Below, one piece after another: positions 7,539-15,127 of a DNA stretch of 64,000 bases. Source of the DNA: an uncultured Collinsella sp. (GTDB lineage: Bacteria > Actinomycetota > Coriobacteriia > Coriobacteriales > Coriobacteriaceae); assembly GCA_900539035.1 (NCBI GenBank), contig UQAU01000008.1, positions 1 to 64,000 of the forward strand, given 5' to 3'. The position numbers and the translations under genes are program-made. The notes beneath the pieces are model-generated. The model was not told where the DNA came from and searched no databases. It worked only from the letters and a program-made list of their open reading frames with translations. Within the stretch, counting starts at the first letter, position 1, and each line of letters opens with the position of its first letter.

Positions 7539-8111
7539 ATGACCCAGGAACAGCAGTCCATCGACCTCATGGCGGCCGTTGCCCGCGTGCAGCGCGCCGT
7601 GGTGGTGCCCAAGGCCAAGTACAACGCTTTCGGCAAGTTCAGCTACCGCAGCTACGAGGACATAGTGGCCGCGCTGAAGGAGCCGTGCGCCAAGGAGGGC
7701 CTGGCGTTCTTCATGACCGACGAGCTGGTGCAGATAGGCGACCGCTACTACGTGAAGTCCACGGCGTGCGTGTTCCCCGCCGAGGGCGGCGAGGGCCTGC
7801 TGCAGGTGAGCGCCTACGCCCGCGAGGACGAGCACAAGAAGGGCTCGGACGACGCCCAGGTGACCGGCATGGCGTCGAGCTACGCCCGCAAGTACGCGCT
7901 GTGCGGCGCGTTCGCCATCGACGGGCAGAGCGATCCCGACGCCATGGAGGAGCAGCCCGCGCCCGAGGAGAAGCAGCCGCCCGCAGACGGCCCCTTCACG
8001 GCCCACTGCCGCAGCTGCGGGGCGCGCTACCAGTTCGCCAGCATGCCGCAGTACATGGAGTTCGTGGCCAACAGCCCGTGCTGCCCGCGCCCCGACTGGC
8101 AGGTGGAGTAG
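7539..8111 (+). CDS. erf: ERF-family single-strand annealing protein
   Basis: This 190-aa recombinase belongs to the ERF family. The marks are FGKFSYRSYEDIVAALKE near residue 27 and SSYARKYALCGAFAIDG near residue 105. It would pair complementary single strands in phage recombination, probably with the SSB encoded downstream. A C-terminal zinc-ribbon-like tail (CRSCGARYQF and CCPRP) follows an acidic Pro-rich linker and is an addition to the core. It sits between the DUF1351 gene and a small gene preceding ssb. Confidence 0.9.
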   Translation: MTQEQQSIDLMAAVARVQRAVVVPKAKYNAFGKFSYRSYEDIVAALKEPCAKEGLAFFMTDELVQIGDRYYVKSTACVFPAEGGEGLLQVSAYAREDEHKKGSDDAQVTGMASSYARKYALCGAFAIDGQSDPDAMEEQPAPEEKQPPADGPFTAHCRSCGARYQFASMPQYMEFVANSPCCPRPDWQVE

Positions 8112-8465
8112 ATGCAGGCGCTCACCGAGGAGCTGGACGAGCTGACCGACAGGCTGGAGGCCGAGCTGAAGACCTGCAAGGAGTCGGGCTGCCAGTACGC
8201 CGAGAACGAGGCCGAGTACCGCAAGGCCCTGCGCATCGCCATCCTGAACGAGCGCCAGAAGGGCACGCCCGTCACCATCATCGGCGACGTGTGCCGGGGC
8301 CAGGAGCAGATAGCGGAGGCCAAGCGCCGCCGCGACTGCTCCGAGGCCATCTACAAGGCCTCGCAGGAGGCCATCAACGTAATCAAGCTGCGCATCCGCA
8401 TGGTAGACGCGCAGATCACCCGCATCTGGAACAGCGGGGACGTAACCCAAGGAGGGTATCTATGA
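8112..8465 (+). CDS. hypothetical helical phage protein
   Basis: This 117-aa protein begins at the first base after the erf stop and ends 4 nt into ssb (ATGA-type overlap), so it is coupled with both. It is almost all helix, with likely coiled-coil ends (ELDELTDRLEAELKTCKE and RRRDCSEAIYKASQEAI). No enzymatic motif is visible. It is probably an accessory of the annealing/SSB module. Confidence 0.7.
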   Translation: MQALTEELDELTDRLEAELKTCKESGCQYAENEAEYRKALRIAILNERQKGTPVTIIGDVCRGQEQIAEAKRRRDCSEAIYKASQEAINVIKLRIRMVDAQITRIWNSGDVTQGGYL

Positions 8466-9016
8466 GCATCAACCGCGTGTGCATATCCGGCAACCTGACC
8501 CGCGACCCCGTGCTGCGCTCCACGTCTGGCGGCATGTCCGTGCTGTCCATGGGCGTAGCCGTCAACGACCGCCGCAAGAACCAGCAGACCGGGCAGTGGG
8601 AGGACTACCCGAACTTCGTGGGCTGCACACTGTTCGGCACCCGCGGCGAGAAGCTGGCGCAGTACCTCGCCAAAGGCAGCAAGGTGGCCATCGAGGGCAA
8701 GCTGCGCTACCGCAGCTGGAACGACCAGCAGACCGGCCAGAAGCGCAGCGCGCTGGAGGTCGTGGTGGACGAGCTGGAGTTCATGAGCGGCCAGCAACAG
8801 CAGCAGGGCTACGCGCCGCAGCAGTACGCGCCCCAGGCGGCCCCGCAAGCGCCGCAGGCCCGCACGTACGGCCAGGGACGCCCCGCCCCGGCACCTGCGC
8901 CGCAGCAGCCCGCCTACGCGCCGCAGCCGGCCACTCAACAGGCGTACGCGCCACAGCAGCCCGCGCCGCAGCAGCAGGCCATGCCCGATCTGTACGACGA
9001 GGATATCCCGTTTTAG
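8462..9016 (+). CDS. ssb: single-stranded DNA-binding protein
   Basis: This 184-aa SSB has an N-terminal OB fold (residues 1-108: SINRVCISGNLTRDPVLR, then KGSKVAIEGKLRYRSW), a Gln/Pro/Ala-rich linker with repeated YAPQQ (about 112-175), and an acidic tip ending DLYDEDIPF that recruits partner proteins. The tip closely resembles host SSB tails, so the phage protein can probably engage host replication factors. AAGGAGG precedes the ATG. Confidence 0.97.
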   Translation: MSINRVCISGNLTRDPVLRSTSGGMSVLSMGVAVNDRRKNQQTGQWEDYPNFVGCTLFGTRGEKLAQYLAKGSKVAIEGKLRYRSWNDQQTGQKRSALEVVVDELEFMSGQQQQQGYAPQQYAPQAAPQAPQARTYGQGRPAPAPAPQQPAYAPQPATQQAYAPQQPAPQQQAMPDLYDEDIPF

Positions 9017-9035
9017 GGAAGGCGACGGCGACACT

Positions 9036-9737
9036 ATGGGCATGGTTATACACGACGACTTCTGGGCGGCCGCGCAGGCCATGCCCGAGAAGCAGCGCGC
9101 GCCGTTCATCTACGCCATCGTCGAGTACCGGTTCACGGGCAAGGAGCCACAGGGCAGCCCCGCGTGGCTGCCTACCTTCCTGGTGCTCAAGGGCAGGCTC
9201 GACATGGGCGACGAGAAGAGCGAGCGCGCAAGGAAGGCGGCCAACGCCCGCTGGGGCAACAGGCCGGGGAAGGAAGACGCGGTGGACGATGCGGCGGCAC
9301 GGGTGCAAGCCGATGCGCAAGCACATGCGGGAGCATATGCGGATACAGATGCAGTCGCACATGCGCAAGCAGATGCGGATGCACATGCAGGCGCATCGAG
9401 TTGCGGCAATGCAGAGGTTGAGGTTGAGGTTGAGTATATAGATAACCCCTTAATCCCCTTTGACGAAATCGTGCATGCGCTCAACGAGGCAGCCGGCACC
9501 CGCTACCGCTCAAGCAGCGCCAAGACCCGCAGGCTGATACACGCCCGCTGGGCCGAGGGCTACCGCCTCCCCGACTTCCTGGCCGTCATCGACACGATGG
9601 CAGCCGAGTGGGCGGGCGACCCGAAGATGGCCAAGTACCTGCGGCCCTCCACGCTGTTCTCGCCGAAGTTCGAGGACTACGTGAACCGCGGCCCGAGGAC
9701 CCGGAAGGAGGCCGACGGCTATGCCGAGTACGACTGA
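9036..9737 (+). CDS. phage replication initiator-like protein
   Basis: This 233-aa protein has an N-terminal domain of the DUF6291 type (DDFWAAAQAMPEKQRAPFIY, about residues 7-75). A low-complexity Ala/His/Asp region (about 88-128) follows, then a C-terminal domain typical of phage replication proteins (RSSSAKTRRLIHARWAEGY then AKYLRPSTLFSPKFEDYVN). Such proteins commonly precede a DnaC-like loader, as here, and bind the phage origin. The linker is coded by iteron-like DNA repeats (see 9303-9432). It overlaps the loader gene. Confidence 0.8.
   Translation: MGMVIHDDFWAAAQAMPEKQRAPFIYAIVEYRFTGKEPQGSPAWLPTFLVLKGRLDMGDEKSERARKAANARWGNRPGKEDAVDDAAARVQADAQAHAGAYADTDAVAHAQADADAHAGASSCGNAEVEVEVEYIDNPLIPFDEIVHALNEAAGTRYRSSSAKTRRLIHARWAEGYRLPDFLAVIDTMAAEWAGDPKMAKYLRPSTLFSPKFEDYVNRGPRTRKEADGYAEYD
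9303..9432. repeat. iteron-like repeats inside the initiator gene, candidate origin
   Basis: Degenerate hexamer-phase repeats of the type GCACATGCG, GCATATGCG and GCAGATGCG fill 9303-9397. Three GAGGTT units then run up to an AT-rich stretch (TATATAGATAA, about 9434-9444). Repeats plus AT-rich DNA inside the initiator gene are a common phage origin layout, but the repeats also simply encode an Ala/His/Asp linker. Confidence 0.45.
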
Positions 9738-10449
9738 GTGCCCCCACTGCGGGGCGCAGCTGGAGGTCCGCTACGTGGTGCTGGCTGGCCGCCGCACCTT
9801 CTGCGGCTGGAAGCCGTGCGGCTGCCCGGGTGCCGTGGCGGAGCGCGACGAGCGTTCGCGCCTTGAGGCCAGGGCCAAGGCCGAGGAGGCCGCAGCCAAA
9901 CGCCGCCGGGCCTACGAGCGGGCCGGAATCAAGCCCCGCTTCATGACGGCCGCCTCCCCCATGGCCGAGGGCATTGCCGCGAAGGTTGAGCAAGGGCGCG
10001 GGGCGTACATCTGCGGCCCCGTGGGAACCGGCAAGACCCACCTGGCGAGCGCCGTGGCGCGGCTCCTGGTGGACGGCGGCACCAGCGTGAGGGTGACCGA
10101 CATGCTGGGCGTGCTGGCCGCCATCAAGGGCACCTACGGCGGCGACGGCACCGAGGACGGCGTGCTGTCCAGGCTCTCCCGCGTGGGGTGCCTGGTGCTG
10201 GACGACCTGGGCAAGGAGTCCCCCACCGACTGGACGCTGGGGCAGGTGTTCCGCGTCGTGAACGACAGGTACGAGAACATGAGGCCCGTGGTCGTGACCA
10301 CGCAGTACGGCAAGAGCGACCTCATACGCCGCCTGGCCAAGAACGGCGACGAGGAGACGGCGGTGGCCATCGTGAGCCGCCTGTCGGAGATGTGCGACAA
10401 GTACGAGCTGCAAGGCAAGGACAGGAGGCTATCGAATGGCAAACGTTGA
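9721..10449 (+). CDS. DnaC-like helicase loader (AAA+ ATPase)
   Basis: This 242-aa protein begins with a small zinc-binding region (CPHC, then CGWKPCGC). The AAA+ core has Walker A GPVGTGKTH (99-107) and Walker B CLVLDDLGKE (157-166), as in DnaC/IstB-type loaders. It would load the host replicative helicase at the phage origin. It starts within the initiator-like gene and overlaps the HNH gene by 14 nt, giving a compact replication operon. Confidence 0.92.
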   Translation: MPSTTECPHCGAQLEVRYVVLAGRRTFCGWKPCGCPGAVAERDERSRLEARAKAEEAAAKRRRAYERAGIKPRFMTAASPMAEGIAAKVEQGRGAYICGPVGTGKTHLASAVARLLVDGGTSVRVTDMLGVLAAIKGTYGGDGTEDGVLSRLSRVGCLVLDDLGKESPTDWTLGQVFRVVNDRYENMRPVVVTTQYGKSDLIRRLAKNGDEETAVAIVSRLSEMCDKYELQGKDRRLSNGKR

Positions 10450-10831
10450 CACGCTGCCCGAAATCCTGCGCCCCCTCATGGAGGGGCCGAGCATCGAGAC
10501 GCCCAGGTGCGCCGTGTGCGGCGCGCCGTGGCCGCTCAACCGCCACCACATCGTGAGGCGCGGGGCGGGCAAGCTGTTCCGCGACGGGCGCGAGGTTCCC
10601 AAGCCCACGGTGATGCTGTGCGGCAGCGGCAACGGCAGCGGCTGCCACGGGCTGGCGCACGCCAACCGGCTGCACTTCCGCTGGGTCAGGGCCGAGCAGA
10701 GGTTCAACCGCCCCGCCCCGCCGGGCTCGGGGCACTGGGAGTACCTGCTGCTGCCGGAACCGACCAAGTACGCGGACGCCCTGGCCATGGACGGCTGGGG
10801 GCGGCTGCCGAGGGGCAGGCGGTGCATGTGA
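10436..10831 (+). CDS. HNH-type endonuclease-like protein
   Basis: This 131-aa protein carries CAVCGAPWPLNRHHIVRR (residues about 25-42), with the zinc-knuckle CxxC and the HH pair of an HNH/McrA-like fold, followed by LCGSGNGSGCHGLAHANRLH with further Cys and His. It is not next to the terminase, where packaging HNH nucleases usually sit, so a role in replication or defence is possible. Its end overlaps the next gene (ATGTGA). Confidence 0.75.
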   Translation: MANVDTLPEILRPLMEGPSIETPRCAVCGAPWPLNRHHIVRRGAGKLFRDGREVPKPTVMLCGSGNGSGCHGLAHANRLHFRWVRAEQRFNRPAPPGSGHWEYLLLPEPTKYADALAMDGWGRLPRGRRCM

Positions 10832-11076
10832 GCGGGTACGAACCTTCAAGCGGGTGGAACCTCCCGCCCGGGTGCTTCGAGTCCGACCCCAGGGCACCGT
10901 GGAACCGGCCCGACCCGTGGGAGGGCCGCACGTGCCGGGAGTGCCGCTTCTGCGGCCGCGTGCAGGGCGCTGGCGGCGAGGCCGTGTGCGCCTGCGATGC
11001 CATGACTGGCGGCGGCCCCGACGTGGAGGCGGTAGACGAGACAAGCGAGGCATGCGAGTGCTTCGAGTTCGAATAG
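10828..11076 (+). CDS. small Cys-rich phage protein
   Basis: This 82-aa frame starts with a GTG overlapping the HNH stop. It is rich in Trp and Pro at the N-terminus and has CRECRFCG, then CACDAM, and finally CECFEFE: seven Cys in the C-terminal half, so it is a likely zinc protein. It is the first of a run of tiny genes (10828-12513) typical of phage accessory loci. No specific function is seen. Confidence 0.6.
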   Translation: MSGYEPSSGWNLPPGCFESDPRAPWNRPDPWEGRTCRECRFCGRVQGAGGEAVCACDAMTGGGPDVEAVDETSEACECFEFE

Positions 11077-11087
11077 GAGACGAAACG

Positions 11088-11297
11088 ATGAAGAAGACCT
11101 ACGTGGTGGCCACGAAGAGCGACGTGGTGCTGGCGTTCGAGAGCAGATCGGACGCAGACGAGTACGCAGGCGAGCACGACGGCATGGCGGTGCTGCCGGT
11201 GCCGTGCGTGGGGGCCTACGAGTACCCCAGCGAGAGGTCGGCCACCGACTGGGACCGAATCGCCGACGCTCTGCCGAAGGGAGGCGAGCAGGCATGA
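11088..11297 (+). CDS. small hypothetical phage protein
   Basis: This 69-aa protein follows an AGGAGACG ribosome binding site. It begins KKTYVVATKSDVVLAF, a beta-like start, with an acidic middle and a DWDRIADAL helix. No Cys cluster or membrane segment is present and no family is recognised. Its stop overlaps the following ATG (ATGA). Confidence 0.6.
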   Translation: MKKTYVVATKSDVVLAFESRSDADEYAGEHDGMAVLPVPCVGAYEYPSERSATDWDRIADALPKGGEQA

Positions 11298-11485
11298 GGC
11301 TGTACATGTGCGCATGCGAACGCTGCGGCAAGGAGGTGCCGGCGACCCTGGCGGGTTACGCCAAGATGGTGCTGAGGAACAGCGCGCGAATCGACGGCAA
11401 GGCAAGGGCCTTGTGCCCGGAGTGCGCCGAGAGCCTGCGGGCGTGGTTCCTCGCAGGCGCGGTGAAGCCGGAAGGAAGGGAGTAG
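11294..11485 (+). CDS. small zinc-ribbon phage protein
   Basis: This 63-aa protein has CACERCGKEVP and, about 30 residues later, LCPECAESLR: two CxxC knuckles of a single zinc ribbon. It overlaps its upstream neighbour by ATGA and precedes the Acb2-like candidate by 2 bp. Function unknown. Confidence 0.6.
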   Translation: MRLYMCACERCGKEVPATLAGYAKMVLRNSARIDGKARALCPECAESLRAWFLAGAVKPEGRE

Positions 11486-11487
11486 CC

Positions 11488-11979
11488 ATGGGAATCATCT
11501 GCGATACCTGCGGGCGCGATATCGACGCCCTGGGGCAGGACAACATGGGCGTGGACGAGCCGCTGTGCGAGGACTGCTGGAACGAGCGGCAGAGCCACGC
11601 GGTGGGGTCTCTGCGCCGCGAGGTACGCGAGCTGAGGTCCGAGAACGCACGATTGCGCGAAAAGCTGGACGCCAAGGCCGAAAAGGCTGTCGCGCATCTG
11701 AAAGTGGAGGTAGGCCCCGCGCTCGGGGTCGCCGCCCTGCGCCTGAGCATCGAGAACGCGTACGAAACGAGCCGAGAGCGCGCCCTGGCGCTCACGAAGC
11801 TGGACGAGTGCAGGCTGTGGCTGGGATGCTGCGAGCCCAAGGAGACGGCGGCTCCCGCTGCGGGCAGCGCGGCCCAAAACGCCGCCGCACCGTGCCTGAA
11901 GGAGGAAGGCTTCGCCATGCTGGGGCAGGATGCCCTGCGCAAGGTCGCCAAGCCCATGCTGCGGATGGCGGTGGAGTAG
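11488..11979 (+). CDS. zinc-ribbon protein with Acb2/Tad1-like hairpin (candidate nucleotide sponge)
   Basis: This 163-aa protein has an N-terminal zinc ribbon (CDTCGRDI, then LCEDCW; residues 5-33), a coiled coil (about 40-72) and a helical segment with SRERALALTKLDECRLWLG (about 94-112). That segment resembles, from memory, the conserved hairpin of the phage Acb2/Tad1 family, which binds cyclic nucleotide signals of CBASS and Thoeris defences. The accessory-gene setting fits an anti-defence role. The N-terminal ribbon is an unusual addition. Homology is inferred by eye and needs a profile search. Confidence 0.5.
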   Translation: MGIICDTCGRDIDALGQDNMGVDEPLCEDCWNERQSHAVGSLRREVRELRSENARLREKLDAKAEKAVAHLKVEVGPALGVAALRLSIENAYETSRERALALTKLDECRLWLGCCEPKETAAPAAGSAAQNAAAPCLKEEGFAMLGQDALRKVAKPMLRMAVE

Positions 11980-11981
11980 CC

Positions 11982-12164
11982 ATGGAGCAGCAGACGAGGA
12001 AGAAGCGCCGACCCAGCATCGAGGTGCGCTGCCCGAAGTGCGGCATGCGCGAGATATGGCACCACCTGCCAAGGGGCGGCGACCGCTGCCGCTGGTGCGG
12101 GCACCTGTTCGAGGACTTCACGTACCGCAAGGTCGGCCCTGGTGCGGAGGAGGACGCGCGATGA
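11982..12164 (+). CDS. small zinc-ribbon phage protein
   Basis: This 60-aa protein has a basic start (RKKRRPSIEVRC), then CPKCG and CRWCG knuckles 20 residues apart, a standard zinc ribbon, perhaps nucleic-acid binding. It starts 2 bp after its neighbour and overlaps the next gene by 4 nt (ATGA). Confidence 0.6.
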   Translation: MEQQTRKKRRPSIEVRCPKCGMREIWHHLPRGGDRCRWCGHLFEDFTYRKVGPGAEEDAR

Positions 12165-12382
12165 CGAACTGGGAGCACTTCTTCGGAACGCCCGAGCGCG
12201 CCGCGCAGATGGAGGTGGAGTTCCAGCCGTGGCCGCTCATCATCATCGTGAAGCGCACGAGCCGAATGAGCGCATGCACGTCGAGCCACCAGCTCGTAGA
12301 GTGGTTCTACGAGGAGGCCGAATACCTGAAATGGCTCAAGGCCGAGCACGACGACGGCACCATCAGATGGGAGGACGAATGA
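12161..12382 (+). CDS. small hypothetical phage protein
   Basis: This 73-aa protein has a beta-like N-terminal half (QPWPLIIIVKRTSRM) and an acidic helical C-terminus (EWFYEEAEYLKWLKAEHDD). No known family is recognised. It is coupled to both neighbours by ATGA overlaps. Confidence 0.6.
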   Translation: MTNWEHFFGTPERAAQMEVEFQPWPLIIIVKRTSRMSACTSSHQLVEWFYEEAEYLKWLKAEHDDGTIRWEDE

Positions 12383-12513
12383 ACCGCCCGGGGTGCAACT
12401 GGGGCTGCCTGCTTTTCATAGCGGCGGCGATCGCCATAGACGTGGCCGCGTTCTTCGCCATGCGCGCGCTGGCGGCCGGCCTCGTGGCCTTGGCAGCGGC
12501 GGCGTGCGGGTAG
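12379..12513 (+). CDS. very small membrane protein
   Basis: A 44-aa frame, almost entirely hydrophobic from residue 9 (CGCLLFIAAAIAIDVAAFFA is close to the observed NWGCLLFIAAAIAI run), with enough length for one long or two short membrane helices. It starts inside the previous stop (ATGA) and is the last gene before a strong terminator. Function unknown. Confidence 0.5.
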   Translation: MNRPGCNWGCLLFIAAAIAIDVAAFFAMRALAAGLVALAAAACG

Positions 12514-12540
12514 GGACAACCGAATACGGAAATAGGCAGA

Positions 12541-12566
12541 GGGCCGTCCTTCGGGGCGGCCTTTTC
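12541..12566 (+). terminator. terminator ending the early operon
   Basis: An 8-pair GC-rich stem (12542-12549 with 12554-12561, TTCG loop) followed by CTTTTC. It closes the run of small early genes. Confidence 0.85.
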
Positions 12567-12567
12567 C

Positions 12568-12597
12568 GTGCCCGGCGACACGCTTGCGACCATATGG
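12568..12597 (+). promoter_or_regulatory. post-terminator GGCGACAC box, copy 1
   Basis: Directly after the terminator, GTGCCCGGCGACACGC contains the box GGCGACAC (12574-12581). Related boxes follow the terminators at 18532 and 34243 in the same relative place and one lies at 22468. It is a candidate late-gene control site; the function is inferred from position only. Confidence 0.4.
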
Positions 12598-12616
12598 GCC
12601 GAGAGATAGGAGACGC

Positions 12617-13399
12617 ATGGCGAGAGGCGAGACATACGAGGAGTTCACGGCGAAGTTCGAGCCGAAGAGGACGACGGACGACTGCTACACCCCGCCCGAG
12701 GTGTACGACTGCGTGCTGCGGTGGGCGCACCGGGAGTACGGGTTCGACCTGGCGAAGGTGGCGCGCCCGTTCTATCCGGGCGGCGACTACGAGCGCGAGG
12801 AGTACCCGCAGGGCTGCACGGTGGTGGACAACCCGCCGTTCTCCATCCTGAGCAAGATCGTCAAGCACTACCAGGAGCGCGGCGTGGGCTTCTTCCTGTT
12901 CGCCCCCACCCTGACGTGCATGGGCATCCGCAACTGCTGCAAGGTCGTGACGGGCGCCGGCGTGACGTACGCCAACGGCGCAAGCGTCAACACGTCGTTC
13001 GTGACCAACCTCGACCCCGCCCAGGCTCGCAGCGCGCCCGACCTGCGCTCCGAGCTGGATGCCGCGATAGAGCGCCTGCGCCGCGAGAAGGCCAAGGCGC
13101 TGCCGAAGTACGAGTACCCGGACGAGGTGCTGACCGCGCCCATGCTGGCGCGCTACTCCAAGTACGGCATCGACTTCCGCGTGGGGCCGCAGGAGTGCAG
13201 CTTCACGAGGGCGCTCGACGCGCAGCGCGGGCAGGGCAAGGCGATATACGGCAGCGGCTACCTCATATCAGAGCGTGCAGCCGCAGAGCGTGCAGCCGCA
13301 GAGCGTGCAGCCGCAGAGCGTGCAGCCGCAGAGCGTGCAGCCGCAGAGCGTTTCGCGCTTTCGCCGCGCGAGCGCGATGTGATCGCGTCGCTTGGCTAG
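12617..13399 (+). CDS. DNPPF-type DNA methylase-like phage protein
   Basis: This 260-aa protein has TTDDCYTPPEVYDCVLRW near the N-terminus (residues about 19-36) and VVDNPPFSILSKIV (about 72-85). NPPF is the catalytic motif IV of N6-adenine methyltransferases. No clear glycine-rich SAM motif I is visible, so activity is uncertain. The C-terminus has five ERAAA repeats before the end. It begins the late block just before the terminase, a common site for phage methylases. AGGAG precedes the ATG. Confidence 0.7.
   Translation: MARGETYEEFTAKFEPKRTTDDCYTPPEVYDCVLRWAHREYGFDLAKVARPFYPGGDYEREEYPQGCTVVDNPPFSILSKIVKHYQERGVGFFLFAPTLTCMGIRNCCKVVTGAGVTYANGASVNTSFVTNLDPAQARSAPDLRSELDAAIERLRREKAKALPKYEYPDEVLTAPMLARYSKYGIDFRVGPQECSFTRALDAQRGQGKAIYGSGYLISERAAAERAAAERAAAERAAAERAAAERFALSPRERDVIASLG
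13271..13345 (+). repeat. five exact 15-bp tandem repeats
   Basis: The unit GAGCGTGCAGCCGCA occurs five times head to tail and then decays. It keeps frame and encodes ERAAA units in the methylase-like protein. Exact identity suggests recent expansion by slippage. Confidence 0.95.
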
Positions 13400-13428
13400 C
13401 GCGAAACTAATCAGGAAGGAGGCCGCAG

Positions 13429-13860
13429 GTGCCCAAGAAGGACAAGCCGCTCACGGCGAAGCAGGAGGCGTTCGCCCGCGAGATGGCCAAGCCCCGCGCC
13501 AAGCAGCAGGACGCGTACCGCGCGGCCTACGACTGCAAGCGGATGAACTACAACTCGATAAGCTGCGCCGCCTCCAAGCTGATGCGCGACCCACGAATCG
13601 CGCACAGAATCCAGGAAATCCGCGACGCGGCCGCCAAGGACTGCCGCTGGGAGCTGCAGGACGCGGCCGCCCCGCTGTTCGAGGTGCTGGACGGCGCGCT
13701 GCCCATCTTCCGCCGCCAGGCGGCCGAGGGCAGCATCAACGGCGACGCGCGCCTGGCCATAACCGAGAGCGTGAAGCTGCTCAACGACATGTTCGGCGTG
13801 GACGGCGCGAAGGCCGCCATGGCGGAGGCGGGGGTGACCATCGTTGACGACCTCGGTTAG
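13429..13860 (+). CDS. terS: terminase small subunit
   Basis: This 143-aa protein begins PKKDKPLTAKQEAFAREMAK, the classic start of terminase_2-type small subunits, with a helix-turn-helix (QQDAYRAAYDCKRMNYNS) and an oligomerisation region after it. It would recognise the packaging site and recruit TerL. The GTG start at 13429 follows GGAAGGAGG. Its 3' end overlaps terL by 17 nt. Confidence 0.9.
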   Translation: MPKKDKPLTAKQEAFAREMAKPRAKQQDAYRAAYDCKRMNYNSISCAASKLMRDPRIAHRIQEIRDAAAKDCRWELQDAAAPLFEVLDGALPIFRRQAAEGSINGDARLAITESVKLLNDMFGVDGAKAAMAEAGVTIVDDLG

Positions 13861-15127
13861 GCTCTCGGACGTCGTGGCCTCCGTGTTCGCCGGCGTGTGG
13901 CGCTCCATCAAGGCGCACGAGTTCACGCACTACTGGTTCAAGGGCGGGCGCAACTCCACCAAGTCGTCGTTCATATCCATCGCCATCGTGCTGCTGATCA
14001 TGCGCAACCCGGAGGCCAACGCCGTCGTGCTGCGCAAGGTCGGCAACACGCTGCGCACGTCCGTGTACGAGCAGATAGGCTGGGCGTGCGACGTGCTGGG
14101 CGTGGCGCACCTGTTCGACTTCGGCCTGTCCCCCATGGAGGTGACGTACCGCCCCACCGGGCAGGTCATACGCTTTGTGGGATGCGACAAGCCGAAGAAG
14201 CTGAAGTCCGCGAAGTTCCGCACCGGCTACTGCGCCGTGGTGTGGTTCGAGGAGGTAGACGAGTTCGACGGCATGGACGAGGTGCGCAGCGTGCTGGCCA
14301 CGTTCCTGCGCGGCGGCGACATGTTCTGGGTGTTCTACAGCTACAACCCTCCCCGCTCGGCTCGCAACTGGGTGAACAAGGAGGCGCGCGACCTGGAGGC
14401 CCACCCGGGCGAGGACGGGCGCTTCATATGCCACACCACGTACCTGGACGTCATAGACGAGCACCCCGAGTGGATAAGCGCCGCCGCGCTGGCGGAGGCC
14501 GAGCGCAGCCGCCGCAAGACGCCCGAGTCCTACCGCTGGCAATGGCTCGGCGAGGTCATCGGCACGGGCTCCGAGGTGTTCCCCGACAAGCTGCTGGACA
14601 TACGCCCCATAACGGACGAGGAGCGCGCGTCCATCTCGCTGCGCTCGTTCGGCGTGGACGCGGGCAGCGTCCACCCGTGGGTGTTCATAGAGGCGGGTTA
14701 CGACGAGAACGAGCGCGTGCTGTACCTGCTGGACGAGGAGAGCCGCCAGGGAACCGAGGCCATCGACGTCAAGACCGCCGAGCTGGTGGCGGCCAAGCTG
14801 CAGGCGGCCGAGGACCCCGCCGCCGACGTGTGGTGCGACAGCGCGGCGCGCGGCATGATCCTCTACTACCAGGAGCAGGGCATCGGCGCGCAGAAGTCGC
14901 TCAAGCAGGGCCTGAACGCGCCCAAGAGCCGCATCAGGTGGATGCAGAACCTTACGCGCATAGTCATCGACCCCGACCGCTGCCCGCTCGCCGCCAAGGA
15001 GTTCCCCGAGTTCGAGTACGTGTCGAACGGGCAGGGCGACATAACCGAGACACTGCCGAAGGTGAACGACGACGCGATAGACGCGGCGGGCTACGCCGCA
15101 GGACTGTGGATAAGGAGCAACCTCTGA
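13844..15127 (+). CDS. terL: terminase large subunit
   Basis: This 427-aa packaging motor is of the PBSX/SPP1 type. It has a deviant Walker A GGRNSTKSS (34-42), Walker B AVVWFEEVDE (131-140) and a C-terminal RNase-H-like nuclease with GVDAG (270-274), WCDSAAR and VNDDAIDA supplying the acidic residues. The start is TTG at 13844, the only start giving the full N-terminus, inside terS. Its last base overlaps the portal start (TGATGG). Confidence 0.95.
   Translation: MTTSVRLSDVVASVFAGVWRSIKAHEFTHYWFKGGRNSTKSSFISIAIVLLIMRNPEANAVVLRKVGNTLRTSVYEQIGWACDVLGVAHLFDFGLSPMEVTYRPTGQVIRFVGCDKPKKLKSAKFRTGYCAVVWFEEVDEFDGMDEVRSVLATFLRGGDMFWVFYSYNPPRSARNWVNKEARDLEAHPGEDGRFICHTTYLDVIDEHPEWISAAALAEAERSRRKTPESYRWQWLGEVIGTGSEVFPDKLLDIRPITDEERASISLRSFGVDAGSVHPWVFIEAGYDENERVLYLLDEESRQGTEAIDVKTAELVAAKLQAAEDPAADVWCDSAARGMILYYQEQGIGAQKSLKQGLNAPKSRIRWMQNLTRIVIDPDRCPLAAKEFPEFEYVSNGQGDITETLPKVNDDAIDAAGYAAGLWIRSNL

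Noticed and set aside
13271..13345. CRISPR-like array
   Set aside because: Units are head to tail with no spacers, in frame in a coding gene.
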